DNA of 63,169 nt. Source: Lachnospiraceae bacterium (GTDB lineage Bacteria; Bacillota; Clostridia; Lachnospirales; Lachnospiraceae). Where the stretch lies: contig JAQXVO010000018.1 in the NCBI GenBank assembly GCA_029224965.1, positions 1 through 63,169 of the forward strand. Reading direction: 5' to 3'. The stretch's first letter is position 1. Every line of letters starts with the position of its first letter. The position numbers and the translations under genes were made by a program. This document shows, piece after piece, positions 9,138 through 16,486 of this stretch. A model generated the notes under the pieces. It saw only the letters and a program-made list of their open reading frames with translations, made no database searches and was not told where the DNA came from.

Positions 9138-9163
9138 TCAGAACCGGTAGGGACCGGTTCTGA
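9138..9163. promoter_or_regulatory. Perfect inverted repeat containing ACCGGT
   Basis: Eleven-base arms (TCAGAACCGGT and ACCGGTTCTGA) flank a 4-base loop AGGG. No T-run follows on either strand, so it resembles an operator more than a terminator. The ACCGGTT core recurs in the 11-bp repeats at 9602-9710 on the other side of the XRE gene, suggesting one regulator might bind both. That link is inference. Confidence 0.5.
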
Positions 9164-9239
9164 TTCAAGGATATCTTCATTTGTGAAACTCCTCGAGATC
9201 GTACAAAGGTTGAAAATAAACCATGAAACGGTACATTGA

Positions 9240-9527
9240 TCACATCCGATTTGTGATTGTCAAAAGTTCCTGAATCACATGCAGAAGTTCTTCCTTCGTG
9301 TTACTATCGAATGCCTTTTTTCCAAGGATCAGGTAATCAAGGCTGACATCGAAAAATTCCGCCATATCAATGAGCAGATCGATTGAATAGCTTCTGGCTC
9401 CGCGTTCCGCCTGGCTGATATGGCTGTAACTGCAATGCAGCTTCTCCGCCAATTTTTCCAAAGTTAAACCGCGACGCTCTCTTAAAAACCGAACCCGGTT
9501 TCCGATCTCAATTGCATTAAAATTCAT
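9240..9527 (-). CDS. XRE-family helix-turn-helix regulator
   Basis: A 95-residue Cro/CI-type regulator. The HTH covers residues ~10-65: VRFLRERRGLTLEKLAEKL, then HISQAERGARSYSIDLLID and FDVSLDYLILG. A short helical C-terminus follows. It probably controls the mobile element's integrase/toxin genes, like immunity repressors. The ATG is preceded by CAGGAG located in the 3' arm of a large hairpin and by six T. The leader upstream carries phased 11-bp repeats, so this gene is likely tightly regulated, possibly by itself. Confidence 0.88.
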   Translation of the reverse strand: MNFNAIEIGNRVRFLRERRGLTLEKLAEKLHCSYSHISQAERGARSYSIDLLIDMAEFFDVSLDYLILGKKAFDSNTKEELLHVIQELLTITNRM

Positions 9528-9532
9528 AAAAA

Positions 9533-9597
9533 ACCACTCCTGTTCGTAAGATTTGCAAATCGCGATTGCAAGTAAAACCTTACGTCACAGGAGTGGT
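9533..9597 (-). promoter_or_regulatory. Large leader hairpin that sequesters the XRE ribosome binding site
   Basis: Read on the minus strand, ACCACTCCTG pairs with CAGGAGTGGT and CGTAAG with CTTACG, around an inner near-palindrome (TTGCAATCGCGATTTGCAA). The 3' arm contains the CAGGAG ribosome binding site and is directly followed by six T and then the ATG. The structure could hide the RBS, act as an intrinsic terminator just before the start codon, or serve as a DNA operator. Confidence 0.65.
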
Positions 9598-9601
9598 GTT
9601 G

Positions 9602-9710
9602 CCGGTTACATATGCGGTTATATTCCGGTCGCATCCGCAAGTCATGTTTCAATGCAGTTGCATTACCGGTTGTATTTCGGTTGCGTTACTTTTCGGTATA
9701 CGGTTTTATA
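9602..9710. repeat. Phased ~11-bp degenerate direct repeats (CCGGTTRYATT type)
   Basis: Units resembling CCGGTTGYATT start near 9602, 9614, 9625, 9654, 9666, 9677 and 9701, giving 11-12 bp spacing within two sub-blocks. This places each copy on the same helix face. The array fills the gap between the BTAD regulator stop and the XRE leader hairpin. Iteron-like binding of the XRE or BTAD regulator is the simplest reading. Confidence 0.6.
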
Positions 9711-11043
9711 AATTCATATTTTTTTGAAAGATCATTTTGAGTTTTTTACGTGACTCAGGCTCGAGAATTCTGAGTGCTGAAGAATATTCCCTTCTTGCCA
9801 AATCCAGCATTCCCCGTTCAATCATGGAAACAATCAGCCAGTAATACAGGCGTCCATTCTTACTATGATGCTTGAGGGCAGATAAGGCATATTCATGAAT
9901 GGCCGTATAATCCTGACGTTCATTCAGAAGCCTGAATAGATCTTCGATCGCCTGGAAGAAGTGATCACTGTAGGAGAAGGTCACAGGCATCAGCCAATGT
10001 TCCATAGAAGCCGGTGGATAGACGTCATTTTTATAGAGATTCACTGCCTTTTCCAGAAGCCGAATCTTATCGTTTTTATTGGATGAATTCCTTGCCAGCT
10101 TAAAGATTTCATCAAAGAAGTCCGTATCGACCTTGATGTTCAGGCTGCTATTCAGCCGGTACCCTGACGGTTCGGTTACAATCAGTTGCTCGCCGCCGAA
10201 CAAATCTTCATAAGTCTGTCGGAACCGGAAGATGTAATGCTTGATCTGCCTGCTGAAAGACTCATAATCATCGTAATCCGGGTACATTGCTTCTGCGATC
10301 TCCCGCGGAGAATGTGCATGATTGCGATGAATACACAGATACACAATAATCGGAGCGATCTGCATCTTGTTGATCTCGTCGCTTCTGATCGCGCCATATG
10401 CAGTGAAGATCTCCAATCCGCCAAACAGATTGATACAGACATCTTTATTGCTCTCGATGCCGGAAGCCAGAATCTGGTGCTTAGTATTTTCGATGAGACG
10501 ATAATCATGGAATTCACAGGAAGCGATATATGCAGAGAGTTTCAGAAGATCCAGGTTATCGACAAATTTCTTCGGATTGCGGACAACGATGAATCCGGTT
10601 GCACCTTTGTAATAAGGTGCGGCAATAACAGATTTTGTATTCAGCCTTTTATAGCTCTCTGACTCTTCCGGCGTAACGGTATCGACAAGAGGAATGTTCA
10701 ATGTCCGTTCTTCCGTCAGGGCATTCGCCCATGTCGGATACTCGGAAACATTTTCAAATTCATAAAACCTTGTCGGTGTCATCCCTTTTGTCCTGGCGTT
10801 ATACCACCAGTAAGGTGCCCATACGCCGATATCCTGCTGAATATCAAGAACACCGCTCCAGTCACCATCGTAATATTCACAGGTTAGACGGAGCACCTTC
10901 ATAATGATGTCTTTAGGGACCAGGTCCCGCCGGAATTCTTTTTCCAGCCTGGCCATCATTTGTTCCAGTTCGATGGCAGCCTTGACCTGTTCATCACTGA
11001 ATATGTCAGGGTCTGCGGAAGAATTAAAACTATTCTTCAGCAT
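9706..11043 (-). CDS. GAF - winged helix - BTAD (SARP-like) transcriptional regulator
   Basis: A 445-residue regulator read from the ATG at 11043, which has a G-rich stretch (GGGGGGG) about 9 bases upstream; a longer frame runs 45 codons into the neighbouring block and is rejected. Three parts are seen: an N-terminal GAF-like sensory region (about 45-185), a winged-helix DNA-binding domain (about 205-300, with YESFSRQIKHYIFRFRQ and EPSGYRLN) and a C-terminal TPR-like bacterial transcriptional activator domain (about 305-440). SARP-type proteins with wHTH-BTAD are activators; the N-terminal GAF is a variant arrangement. Position inside the element suggests it controls element functions. The ligand is unknown. 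Confidence 0.75.
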   Translation of the reverse strand: MLKNSFNSSADPDIFSDEQVKAAIELEQMMARLEKEFRRDLVPKDIIMKVLRLTCEYYDGDWSGVLDIQQDIGVWAPYWWYNARTKGMTPTRFYEFENVSEYPTWANALTEERTLNIPLVDTVTPEESESYKRLNTKSVIAAPYYKGATGFIVVRNPKKFVDNLDLLKLSAYIASCEFHDYRLIENTKHQILASGIESNKDVCINLFGGLEIFTAYGAIRSDEINKMQIAPIIVYLCIHRNHAHSPREIAEAMYPDYDDYESFSRQIKHYIFRFRQTYEDLFGGEQLIVTEPSGYRLNSSLNIKVDTDFFDEIFKLARNSSNKNDKIRLLEKAVNLYKNDVYPPASMEHWLMPVTFSYSDHFFQAIEDLFRLLNERQDYTAIHEYALSALKHHSKNGRLYYWLIVSMIERGMLDLARREYSSALRILEPESRKKLKMIFQKNMNL

Positions 11044-11078
11044 AGTATTCGCCCCCCCTGGTATTTCAAGAGAATTGC

Positions 11079-11858
11079 TTTTACGGATCGAACGCGGATC
11101 TTCCGATTGTCGGCGGTTCCATTCTGACGCATCAGCATTTCCAGGGCGGACGGTATACGTTCGCGATGGCCCGTGCAAGGATCAGGGAAGCGCTGCATTT
11201 CAAAGGCTTCGAGGATGTTTCGGCCGGAATCGTCGAGTGGCCGCTGTCTATGATCCGTCTGGACGGAGATAATCCTGCAAGGATCTGCGAGCTCGCGGGG
11301 AAGATTCTCTCTGCGTGGCGCGGCTATTTGGACGAAAGTGCAGACATTCTCGCGCAGACAGACGGAACGCCGCATAACACGATCACGCCGATCGCGCGGC
11401 GCCGCGGCAGTCAGTATGAGCTTGATCTGGTACTTCGGAACAACCGGACAACAGAGCAGTATCCGCTTGGCATCTTCCATCCGCATGCGGAGCTGCATCA
11501 TATTAAGAAGGAAAATATCGGGCTGATTGAGGTGATGGGGCTTGCTGTTTTGCCAGCAAGACTGCTCGGTGAAATGTCGCAGCTGCGTGACACAGTGCTG
11601 GCAGGAGCGAATATCCACGAGATACCGGAGCTCTCCTCGCACGCGGACTGGGCGGATGAGATTGAAAGAAAGCACCCGGAAATCGCGAGGCTGCGTGAAT
11701 CCGGTGATTCAGCTGATTCCGCCGAGGCGATGGATAAGGTTCTGCGCGACGAAATCGGGCTTGTCTTCGCAAAGGTGCTGGAGTGCTGCGGCGTCTTCAA
11801 GAATACGCCGGAAGGAATGGCGCAGTTCAGGAAATTCGCGGATGCGGTGATGGAGTGA
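11079..11858 (+). pseudogene. galT: galT (class II galactose-1-phosphate uridylyltransferase), 5'-truncated
   Basis: This is the C-terminal ~260 residues of a Firmicutes-type GalT (normally near 500), which transfers UMP between UDP-glucose and galactose-1-phosphate. Recognisable stretches are SNADLPIVGGSIL, the active-site HQHFQGGRYTF, NTITPIARRR and GIFHPHAELHHIKKENIGLI. Similarity begins abruptly near 11079; the frame upstream to a TAG at 11043 is unrelated. No start codon with a ribosome binding site exists, though an internal ATG occurs at 11166. The 5' half is not elsewhere in the window. GCG alanine codons are much more frequent than in the his genes, pointing to a different source. 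This edge marks the left junction of the inserted block. Confidence 0.9.
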
Positions 11859-11950
11859 TGAGGCGCGGCGTGTGCGGCGCGCGGATTAACGAAGCCGTGC
11901 GTCTGACGAGGCGCGCGGTCTGGCACTGCGTCTGATTGATGCAGTACCCG

Positions 11951-11998
11951 AAAACTAAAAGGCTGTCCGGGAGGTGTATCGCCTCCCGGGCAGCCTTT
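11951..11998 (-). terminator. Strong terminator after the superoxide reductase gene
   Basis: A 17-bp stem (AAAGGCTG-CCGGGAGG paired with CCTCCCGG-CAGCCTTT, one G-T pair between them) is followed on the minus strand by TTTTAGTTTTC. It ends the minus-strand desulfoferrodoxin transcript and may also stop galT reading from the other side. Confidence 0.85.
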
Positions 11999-12022
11999 GG
12001 ACTATCTTATGCAATTGTCAGA

Positions 12023-12400
12023 TCAGATATCTGCCTTCCAGAGTCCGTGCAGGTTGCAATATTCATATGCAGCCTTCGGCTCTTCGCCCTCTGCCAGCAT
12101 GAAAACAGCTTCCGGCTTCATTCCCGGCTTCAGGTCCTTCTTCTGGAAGCCCTGACTCGTTTCAAGAATGATGAACTGGATGAAATGATTCTCAAGCATC
12201 GGATGTTCTACGGATCCAATCTTAACTGTTACCTTGTTTCCATCTACAGAAACAACCGGTACGTGCTTCTCGGTAGCAGCATCCGTTGTGTTCGGAACAA
12301 GTTCCGTCATTGTCTCGCCGCAGCATTTCGGCGTGCAGGAAGTCTTCTCTCCGAGAAATGTAATAAAATTACCGCAACCCTCACATCTGTAAAACAGCAT
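12023..12400 (-). CDS. Desulfoferrodoxin-type superoxide reductase
   Basis: A 125-residue superoxide reductase that reduces superoxide to peroxide without making oxygen, using a mononuclear iron site. The N-terminal desulforedoxin-like iron centre is present (Cys6, Cys9, Cys26, Cys27; YRCEGCGNF and KCCGETM). The catalytic domain follows with EKHVP, EHPM, NHFIQF and the C-terminal CNLHGLW supplying His and Cys ligands. The start is the ATG with AGGAG at 12406-12410; an upstream in-frame extension lacks support. It stands alone between the galT remnant and the tRNA, and would add oxidative-stress protection as element cargo. Confidence 0.93.
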   Translation of the reverse strand: MLFYRCEGCGNFITFLGEKTSCTPKCCGETMTELVPNTTDAATEKHVPVVSVDGNKVTVKIGSVEHPMLENHFIQFIILETSQGFQKKDLKPGMKPEAVFMLAEGEEPKAAYEYCNLHGLWKADI

Positions 12401-12612
12401 GGCAACTCCTTTCTGTGGCTTCTGCAAGTTGGATGATGTCCGGCCGCCAGCCATATTCTGCGGCCTTAAAATCATTATACTTGTTTTTGCAGGCGCGGTA
12501 TAGTCAAAAAAGAATTAAAAAAGTCTTGCTTTTACCTTATGGATTCCGTATAATAACTTTTACGTTTGAGATAGTTTGCTTTGCATAATTTCAGAGCGCA
12601 CGAATAGATAGC

Positions 12613-12686
12613 CGGGGTGTAGCGCAGTTGGCTAGCGCGCCACGTTAGGGACGTGGAGGCCGCTAGTTCGAGTCTCGCCACTCCGA
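12613..12686 (+). tRNA. tRNA-Pro, anticodon AGG (unusual; one T-stem mismatch)
   Basis: A full cloverleaf can be drawn. Acceptor stem CGGGGTG/CACTCCG (one G-T pair), D stem GCGC/GCGC, anticodon stem CCACG/CGTGG with loop TTAGGGA, 5-base variable loop, and T arm with TTCGAGT loop; discriminator A and no encoded CCA. The anticodon at 12647-12649 is AGG, and the CGGGGTGTAGCGCAG start is typical for tRNA-Pro. A34 in tRNA-Pro is uncommon in bacteria (UGG and GGG are usual). The T stem GCTAG/CTCGC has a T-C mismatch, so the gene may be decaying. A terminator follows directly. Confidence 0.85.
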
Positions 12687-12692
12687 TCAATG

Positions 12693-12724
12693 GGAATTCC
12701 TGTGTGAGCAGGGGTTCCTTTTTT
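12693..12724 (+). terminator. Terminator of the tRNA gene
   Basis: A 10-bp stem, GGAATTCCTG with CAGGGGTTCC (two G-T pairs), loop TGTGAG, is followed by six T. It begins 7 bases after the tRNA. Confidence 0.85.
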
Positions 12725-12806
12725 CGTTGCAGTTTTCCAGTACAGCTTATATATTCCGAGTCTTCCTTAGCAGGGTTTCTGATCAGTGTTTGTCTATTTT
12801 TACCTG

Positions 12807-12956
12807 ATGCACCCGCTATTTCTCGGAGCAGCAAAAGCTGTACACGGGCTTGCTGTTATTCCGGCCGGGATCATGGTGTGGCTGATCGCCGCAGGCGTAT
12901 CTGCGATCATCGCCAAAACACATCTCTCGAAGGTACTTCTCGGTCTTAAACAATAG
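12807..12956 (+). pseudogene. Short membrane-protein remnant
   Basis: A 49-codon frame from ATG to TAG encodes one hydrophobic segment (AVIPAGIMVWLIAAGVSAII) and ends KVLLGLKQ. The frame opens at 12783 after a TGA. No ribosome binding site is evident, and it reads like the C-terminus of a larger membrane protein. It is more likely a gene remnant than a small functional protein; the parent family was not recognised. Confidence 0.35.
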
Positions 12957-13021
12957 ATCTCTGCTTGTTATAATGGGTTCAAAAGACAGGCAAGCGACAG
13001 CCGAAAAGTGAGTCCTCAGAT

Positions 13022-13558
13022 ATGAAGACAGATCAGAATTCAACCAATAATAATTGTTCGGATTACCCGCGGACGGAAGGCAGCCGCGCAAGTCGCGGGC
13101 TGGCCGGAAGCGATCGCGTGAACCGCTCCTTACCGCCGGAAACGATCGCGCGCCTGATCCACACGGCACTGGACGCCCGCCGTTTTTCTTACGCCCCATA
13201 TTCACACTACTGCGTAGGCGCCGCGGTTCTTACGGAAGACGGCTCTGTGTTTGATGGCTGCAATATCGAAAACGCAAGCTATGGCGCCACCATCTGCGCA
13301 GAACGGACAGCCATTTTTGCGGCAGTCAGCAAAGGACATCGCAGCCTGATTGCTCTCGCGCTTGCAGCCGCGCCCGAAGACGTGGAGCCTGCTGCCATCA
13401 AAGACTATCCCTCTCCCTGCGGCATCTGCCGGCAGGTGATGCGCGAATTTGCAGACCCTTCCGGGTTTAAAGTGATTCTCGCGAAAAGCACCGAAGATTA
13501 CAGAATCCTGACGCTCGCGGATCTTCTGCCGGAAAGCTTTGGACCTGACTATTTGTAA
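13022..13558 (+). CDS. cdd: Cytidine deaminase with N-terminal extension
   Basis: Converts cytidine and deoxycytidine to uridine forms in pyrimidine salvage. The zinc and catalytic motifs CAERTAIF and PCGICRQVM are intact, as is YAPYSHYCVGAAV. The frame gives 178 residues, about 40 more than common cytidine deaminases (130-140). The extra N-terminal ~35 residues are polar with no visible domain. No strong ribosome binding site precedes the ATG; an internal GTG at 13118 is an alternative start, also weak. The 3' end overlaps the converging marR gene by 10 bases. Confidence 0.9.
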   Translation: MKTDQNSTNNNCSDYPRTEGSRASRGLAGSDRVNRSLPPETIARLIHTALDARRFSYAPYSHYCVGAAVLTEDGSVFDGCNIENASYGATICAERTAIFAAVSKGHRSLIALALAAAPEDVEPAAIKDYPSPCGICRQVMREFADPSGFKVILAKSTEDYRILTLADLLPESFGPDYL

Positions 13559-14034
13559 GATGCTGATTTGGTATAGTCACTGCCGTTCGTCAAGGCATAC
13601 AATGCATCCCGCACATATGACCGGTACTGCGGCGGTATCTTCTGAAGATGCTCGAACATCGGCAAAAAATGCCATGCATAGATCTTCTCCGAGTAGGCGT
13701 TATAAAGAGATTTTCCGGTTTTGTTAACTGTTACAGTCATTGATTTCCGGTTGCCGGACAGATACTTTTTCTCGACCAGTCCTTTCTCTTCGAGCCGCTT
13801 GACAATCTTGGTAAAGTTACTTCTCGTAATACCGAGGCGCTTCGCGATTGCCGTCATGTTATCCCTGCGCTCTTCATTCTCGAGCAGGTATTCCACAACC
13901 TGAATCTGCGCGTAAGAGTAGGTTATTCCTTCATATTCCATTTTTTCGGTTTTATAAACTGCCGCGTAAATATTGCAGTAGTGGATCAGCGCCTCTACAA
14001 TATCGCGGTATTCTCCCATCCATTTCAGCTGCAT
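13549..14034 (-). CDS. MarR-family transcriptional regulator
   Basis: A 161-residue MarR-type winged-helix repressor. The DNA-binding region is visible: YSYAQIQVVEYLLEN, then MTAIAKRLGITRSNFTKIVKRL and the wing EKKYLSGNRKSMTV. It is transcribed away from the hydrolase gene at 14329. A perfect 12-bp inverted repeat at 14187-14213 sits just downstream of a good promoter for the hydrolase, so this protein is the natural candidate to repress that gene. The inducer is not known. Confidence 0.88.
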   Translation of the reverse strand: MQLKWMGEYRDIVEALIHYCNIYAAVYKTEKMEYEGITYSYAQIQVVEYLLENEERRDNMTAIAKRLGITRSNFTKIVKRLEEKGLVEKKYLSGNRKSMTVTVNKTGKSLYNAYSEKIYAWHFLPMFEHLQKIPPQYRSYVRDALYALTNGSDYTKSASYK

Positions 14035-14154
14035 CTTCTGGTCTTCTTTCTTTTATATAAAATTGCTTTTAGTATAACACATCAAAAATACACAAAGCTG
14101 TCTTCTCTAGAATATTACACAATAATTGCCGTTATGAATTGTTAGTTTTTAGAA

Positions 14155-14183
14155 TTGTTTTTATTTTGTCAGATAAGTATACT
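14155..14183 (+). promoter_or_regulatory. Sigma-A promoter of the hydrolase gene
   Basis: TTGTTT (14155-14160), a 17-bp spacer and TATACT (14178-14183). The predicted transcription start falls inside the palindrome immediately downstream. Confidence 0.7.
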
Positions 14184-14186
14184 TTA

Positions 14187-14213
14187 GTTATTGTTTCCAT
14201 TGGAAACAATAAC
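14187..14213. promoter_or_regulatory. Perfect palindromic operator between marR and hydrolase
   Basis: Twelve-base arms GTTATTGTTTCC and GGAAACAATAAC flank a 3-base centre (ATT). The site overlaps the predicted start of transcription of the hydrolase gene, an ideal place for repression. The divergent MarR protein is the likely ligand; this is inferred from position. Confidence 0.75.
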
Positions 14214-14328
14214 ATTGTATTCTGCTTCCTGCGGCCGGGGAAACAGGAACACAGACGCACAATTTGGGGAGACAGGGGGCGAAACCGGCGGCCGGAGTTT
14301 CCGTAAGATGTATTAAGGAGGAGTTTGT

Positions 14329-16368
14329 ATGAAACATTCAAAACGCAGGGTCATGGCTTTGCTGATTGCAATCGTCATGATACTGGCAGGCAGCATTGGC
14401 GCGCATTTCGTCAATACATCCGGCGGCGCGGTGAAGGTCTCGCGCATCGCTTTTGACACAGATAAAGGTAAACTCAGCGGTCTGCTGTACCTTCCAAAAG
14501 GTGCGTCGCAGAGCAGTCCGCGGCCGGCTGTTGTTTTGACGCACGGATATCTGAATTCCGCGGAAATGCAGGATGCCAACGCAATCGAACTCTCACGGAG
14601 AGGGTACGTCGTCCTTGACATCGATATGTATGATCATGGACATTCCAGAATCAATCGCGACAAGTATTCGGGTACGGATTCCTTCAGCCTGTGGAGTGAA
14701 TTCTGGACAAATTCAATCTATGATGCCGTGCAGTATATCTATGAGCAGCCGTATGTTTTGAAAGACGCGGACGGCAACGGCATCATCGGCGTAACAGGAC
14801 ATTCGATGGGCGGCTTCTCGACAACCGTCGCTCTTGCGAAGGACGAAGCCGACTACGCGGCGAACGGATTCAGAAAGATCAGCTGCGGCCTTTCCGAAGG
14901 CTCTGATTTCTCGTTATCCGGTATCGTCGGTGTAACCGCAGAAGCGGCAGACAAGGCAGGCGGCGGCCGGATTATGGGCAAGGTCGCGGCAAGGTATGAT
15001 GAATTTTTCTTCAATGATCCCGAAAACACGGGCGGCACAGTACGCCGCAAAGACTATGTGGCGACGCCGGACGCGAAGACTTTCCTTGAGCAGGAGTCCC
15101 CGGCTGCGGATACCTGGTATGACACCAGCGACGGCGGAAAGAGAATAATCTATGAGCCTTCGCAGACGCATCCCTGGAATCATTTCTCCAAAACAACGAC
15201 AGCCGATGCCATTGACTTCTACCAGACCGCTTTCTCCGGTTATACAGATGGCATCTCAAATATTCCGTCCTCTTCCCAGACATGGATGTGGAAGGAAGCA
15301 CTGGAATGTCTTGCTCTGATCGGATTTGTACTTCTGATTGTTCCGCTCGCAGGCCTTGTACTGAAACTGCCTTTCTTCTCGAAGTCTGTTACGGGTGAGC
15401 CTGTTCCGCAGCGGCAGGAAGCAGGAACCGGTACGAAATTCGCGGGATTTGCTTCTCTTGTATTTATGATTCTTCTTCCGGCGCTGTTTTTCACATCCCT
15501 CTGGGATGCGGATAAAACAGAAACCGGCATGAATATTCTCTTCTTTGCCGGTATAATTCTCTGTGTCAGCGGTATCTATGCGGTCATATTATCGCGCAAA
15601 GAAACCGCGTATCAGAAGAATTTCCGGACCGGCGGAATCTTCGTCGCAGTTTCCGGTGCCTTACTTGCACTGGTAATAAGGACGCCGATGTATCAGGATC
15701 TGACAAAATGGACAGCACCGACCGTAAATAATATCGCGTACTGGACCATTGCCTGCGCGCTCATTTCTCTTCTCGGTATGAGTGTGATTTATGTCAGCAG
15801 TAAGGCGAAAAACGGTACCGGCTTCGATGCCTACGGAATCACTTTCCGCCCGGCCGTGATCGTTTCCTCATTTGCGGCAGCACTTCTGACCGTAGTGGTC
15901 AGCTATGCGGTTCTGTTCCTTGTAGACAAGCTCCTTCTTACGGATTTCCGTGTCTGGACTTTTGCCTTCAAGACCTTTGACGCTAACATTCTGCGTGCGG
16001 TGTTCAGGTACTGGCCGACGTTCTTTGTATACTATCTGATCTCCAGCGCGGCTATCTTCGTGAATACGAACACGGAAAAGCTGCAGGGAATCAAGGGTTA
16101 TCTGCTCGCGATTGTTCTGAACGCCGGCGGAATCTTCCTGTGGCTGATCCGTCAGTACGGTACTCTGTTTGCGACGGGCACAGCGGCTCATCCGGGTGCT
16201 TCTCTCTCCGGCATTGTGCTGATTGCCATGGTGCCGACACTGTCGATCGCGGCCTGCTTCAGCCGGGCGCTTTATAAGCGAACCGGTAATGTCTGGCTGC
16301 CGGCATTTCTGAATTCAATGCTCATGACGGTGATGACAATCGCTAACACGACGGTTTATTTCCGGTAA
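14329..16368 (+). CDS. Alpha/beta hydrolase with C-terminal multi-span membrane domain
   Basis: A 679-residue protein. Residues ~9-27 form an N-terminal membrane anchor or signal. An alpha/beta hydrolase domain follows (about 40-305) with the oxyanion-loop THGYLNS, nucleophile Ser159 in GHSMGGF and a histidine in THPWNHF. From ~325 to the end there are about nine hydrophobic segments, forming a membrane domain unlike ordinary hydrolases. AAGGAGGAG precedes the ATG. It is divergent from marR with an operator over its start site, so expression is probably inducible. The substrate (an ester or peptide outside the membrane) is unknown. Confidence 0.8.
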   Translation: MKHSKRRVMALLIAIVMILAGSIGAHFVNTSGGAVKVSRIAFDTDKGKLSGLLYLPKGASQSSPRPAVVLTHGYLNSAEMQDANAIELSRRGYVVLDIDMYDHGHSRINRDKYSGTDSFSLWSEFWTNSIYDAVQYIYEQPYVLKDADGNGIIGVTGHSMGGFSTTVALAKDEADYAANGFRKISCGLSEGSDFSLSGIVGVTAEAADKAGGGRIMGKVAARYDEFFFNDPENTGGTVRRKDYVATPDAKTFLEQESPAADTWYDTSDGGKRIIYEPSQTHPWNHFSKTTTADAIDFYQTAFSGYTDGISNIPSSSQTWMWKEALECLALIGFVLLIVPLAGLVLKLPFFSKSVTGEPVPQRQEAGTGTKFAGFASLVFMILLPALFFTSLWDADKTETGMNILFFAGIILCVSGIYAVILSRKETAYQKNFRTGGIFVAVSGALLALVIRTPMYQDLTKWTAPTVNNIAYWTIACALISLLGMSVIYVSSKAKNGTGFDAYGITFRPAVIVSSFAAALLTVVVSYAVLFLVDKLLLTDFRVWTFAFKTFDANILRAVFRYWPTFFVYYLISSAAIFVNTNTEKLQGIKGYLLAIVLNAGGIFLWLIRQYGTLFATGTAAHPGASLSGIVLIAMVPTLSIAACFSRALYKRTGNVWLPAFLNSMLMTVMTIANTTVYFR

Positions 16369-16486
16369 AACAATTTGTCTCCGCTCCGCCGCCCCGTCTT
16401 AATGCAATCTTAATGCCGCGGCACGGAAACCCTGTTTCCTTTTCATTACAATAAGGTACAATATCAGGATGGAAGGGAGCCATCCT

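Noticed and set aside
11044-11178. 45-residue N-terminal extension of the BTAD regulator
   Set aside because: It would run antisense through the galT remnant; the ATG at 11043 has its own G-rich upstream site.
12532-12834. 100-residue minus-strand frame over the tRNA
   Set aside because: It is the common antisense frame of a tRNA gene and runs through the tRNA and its terminator.
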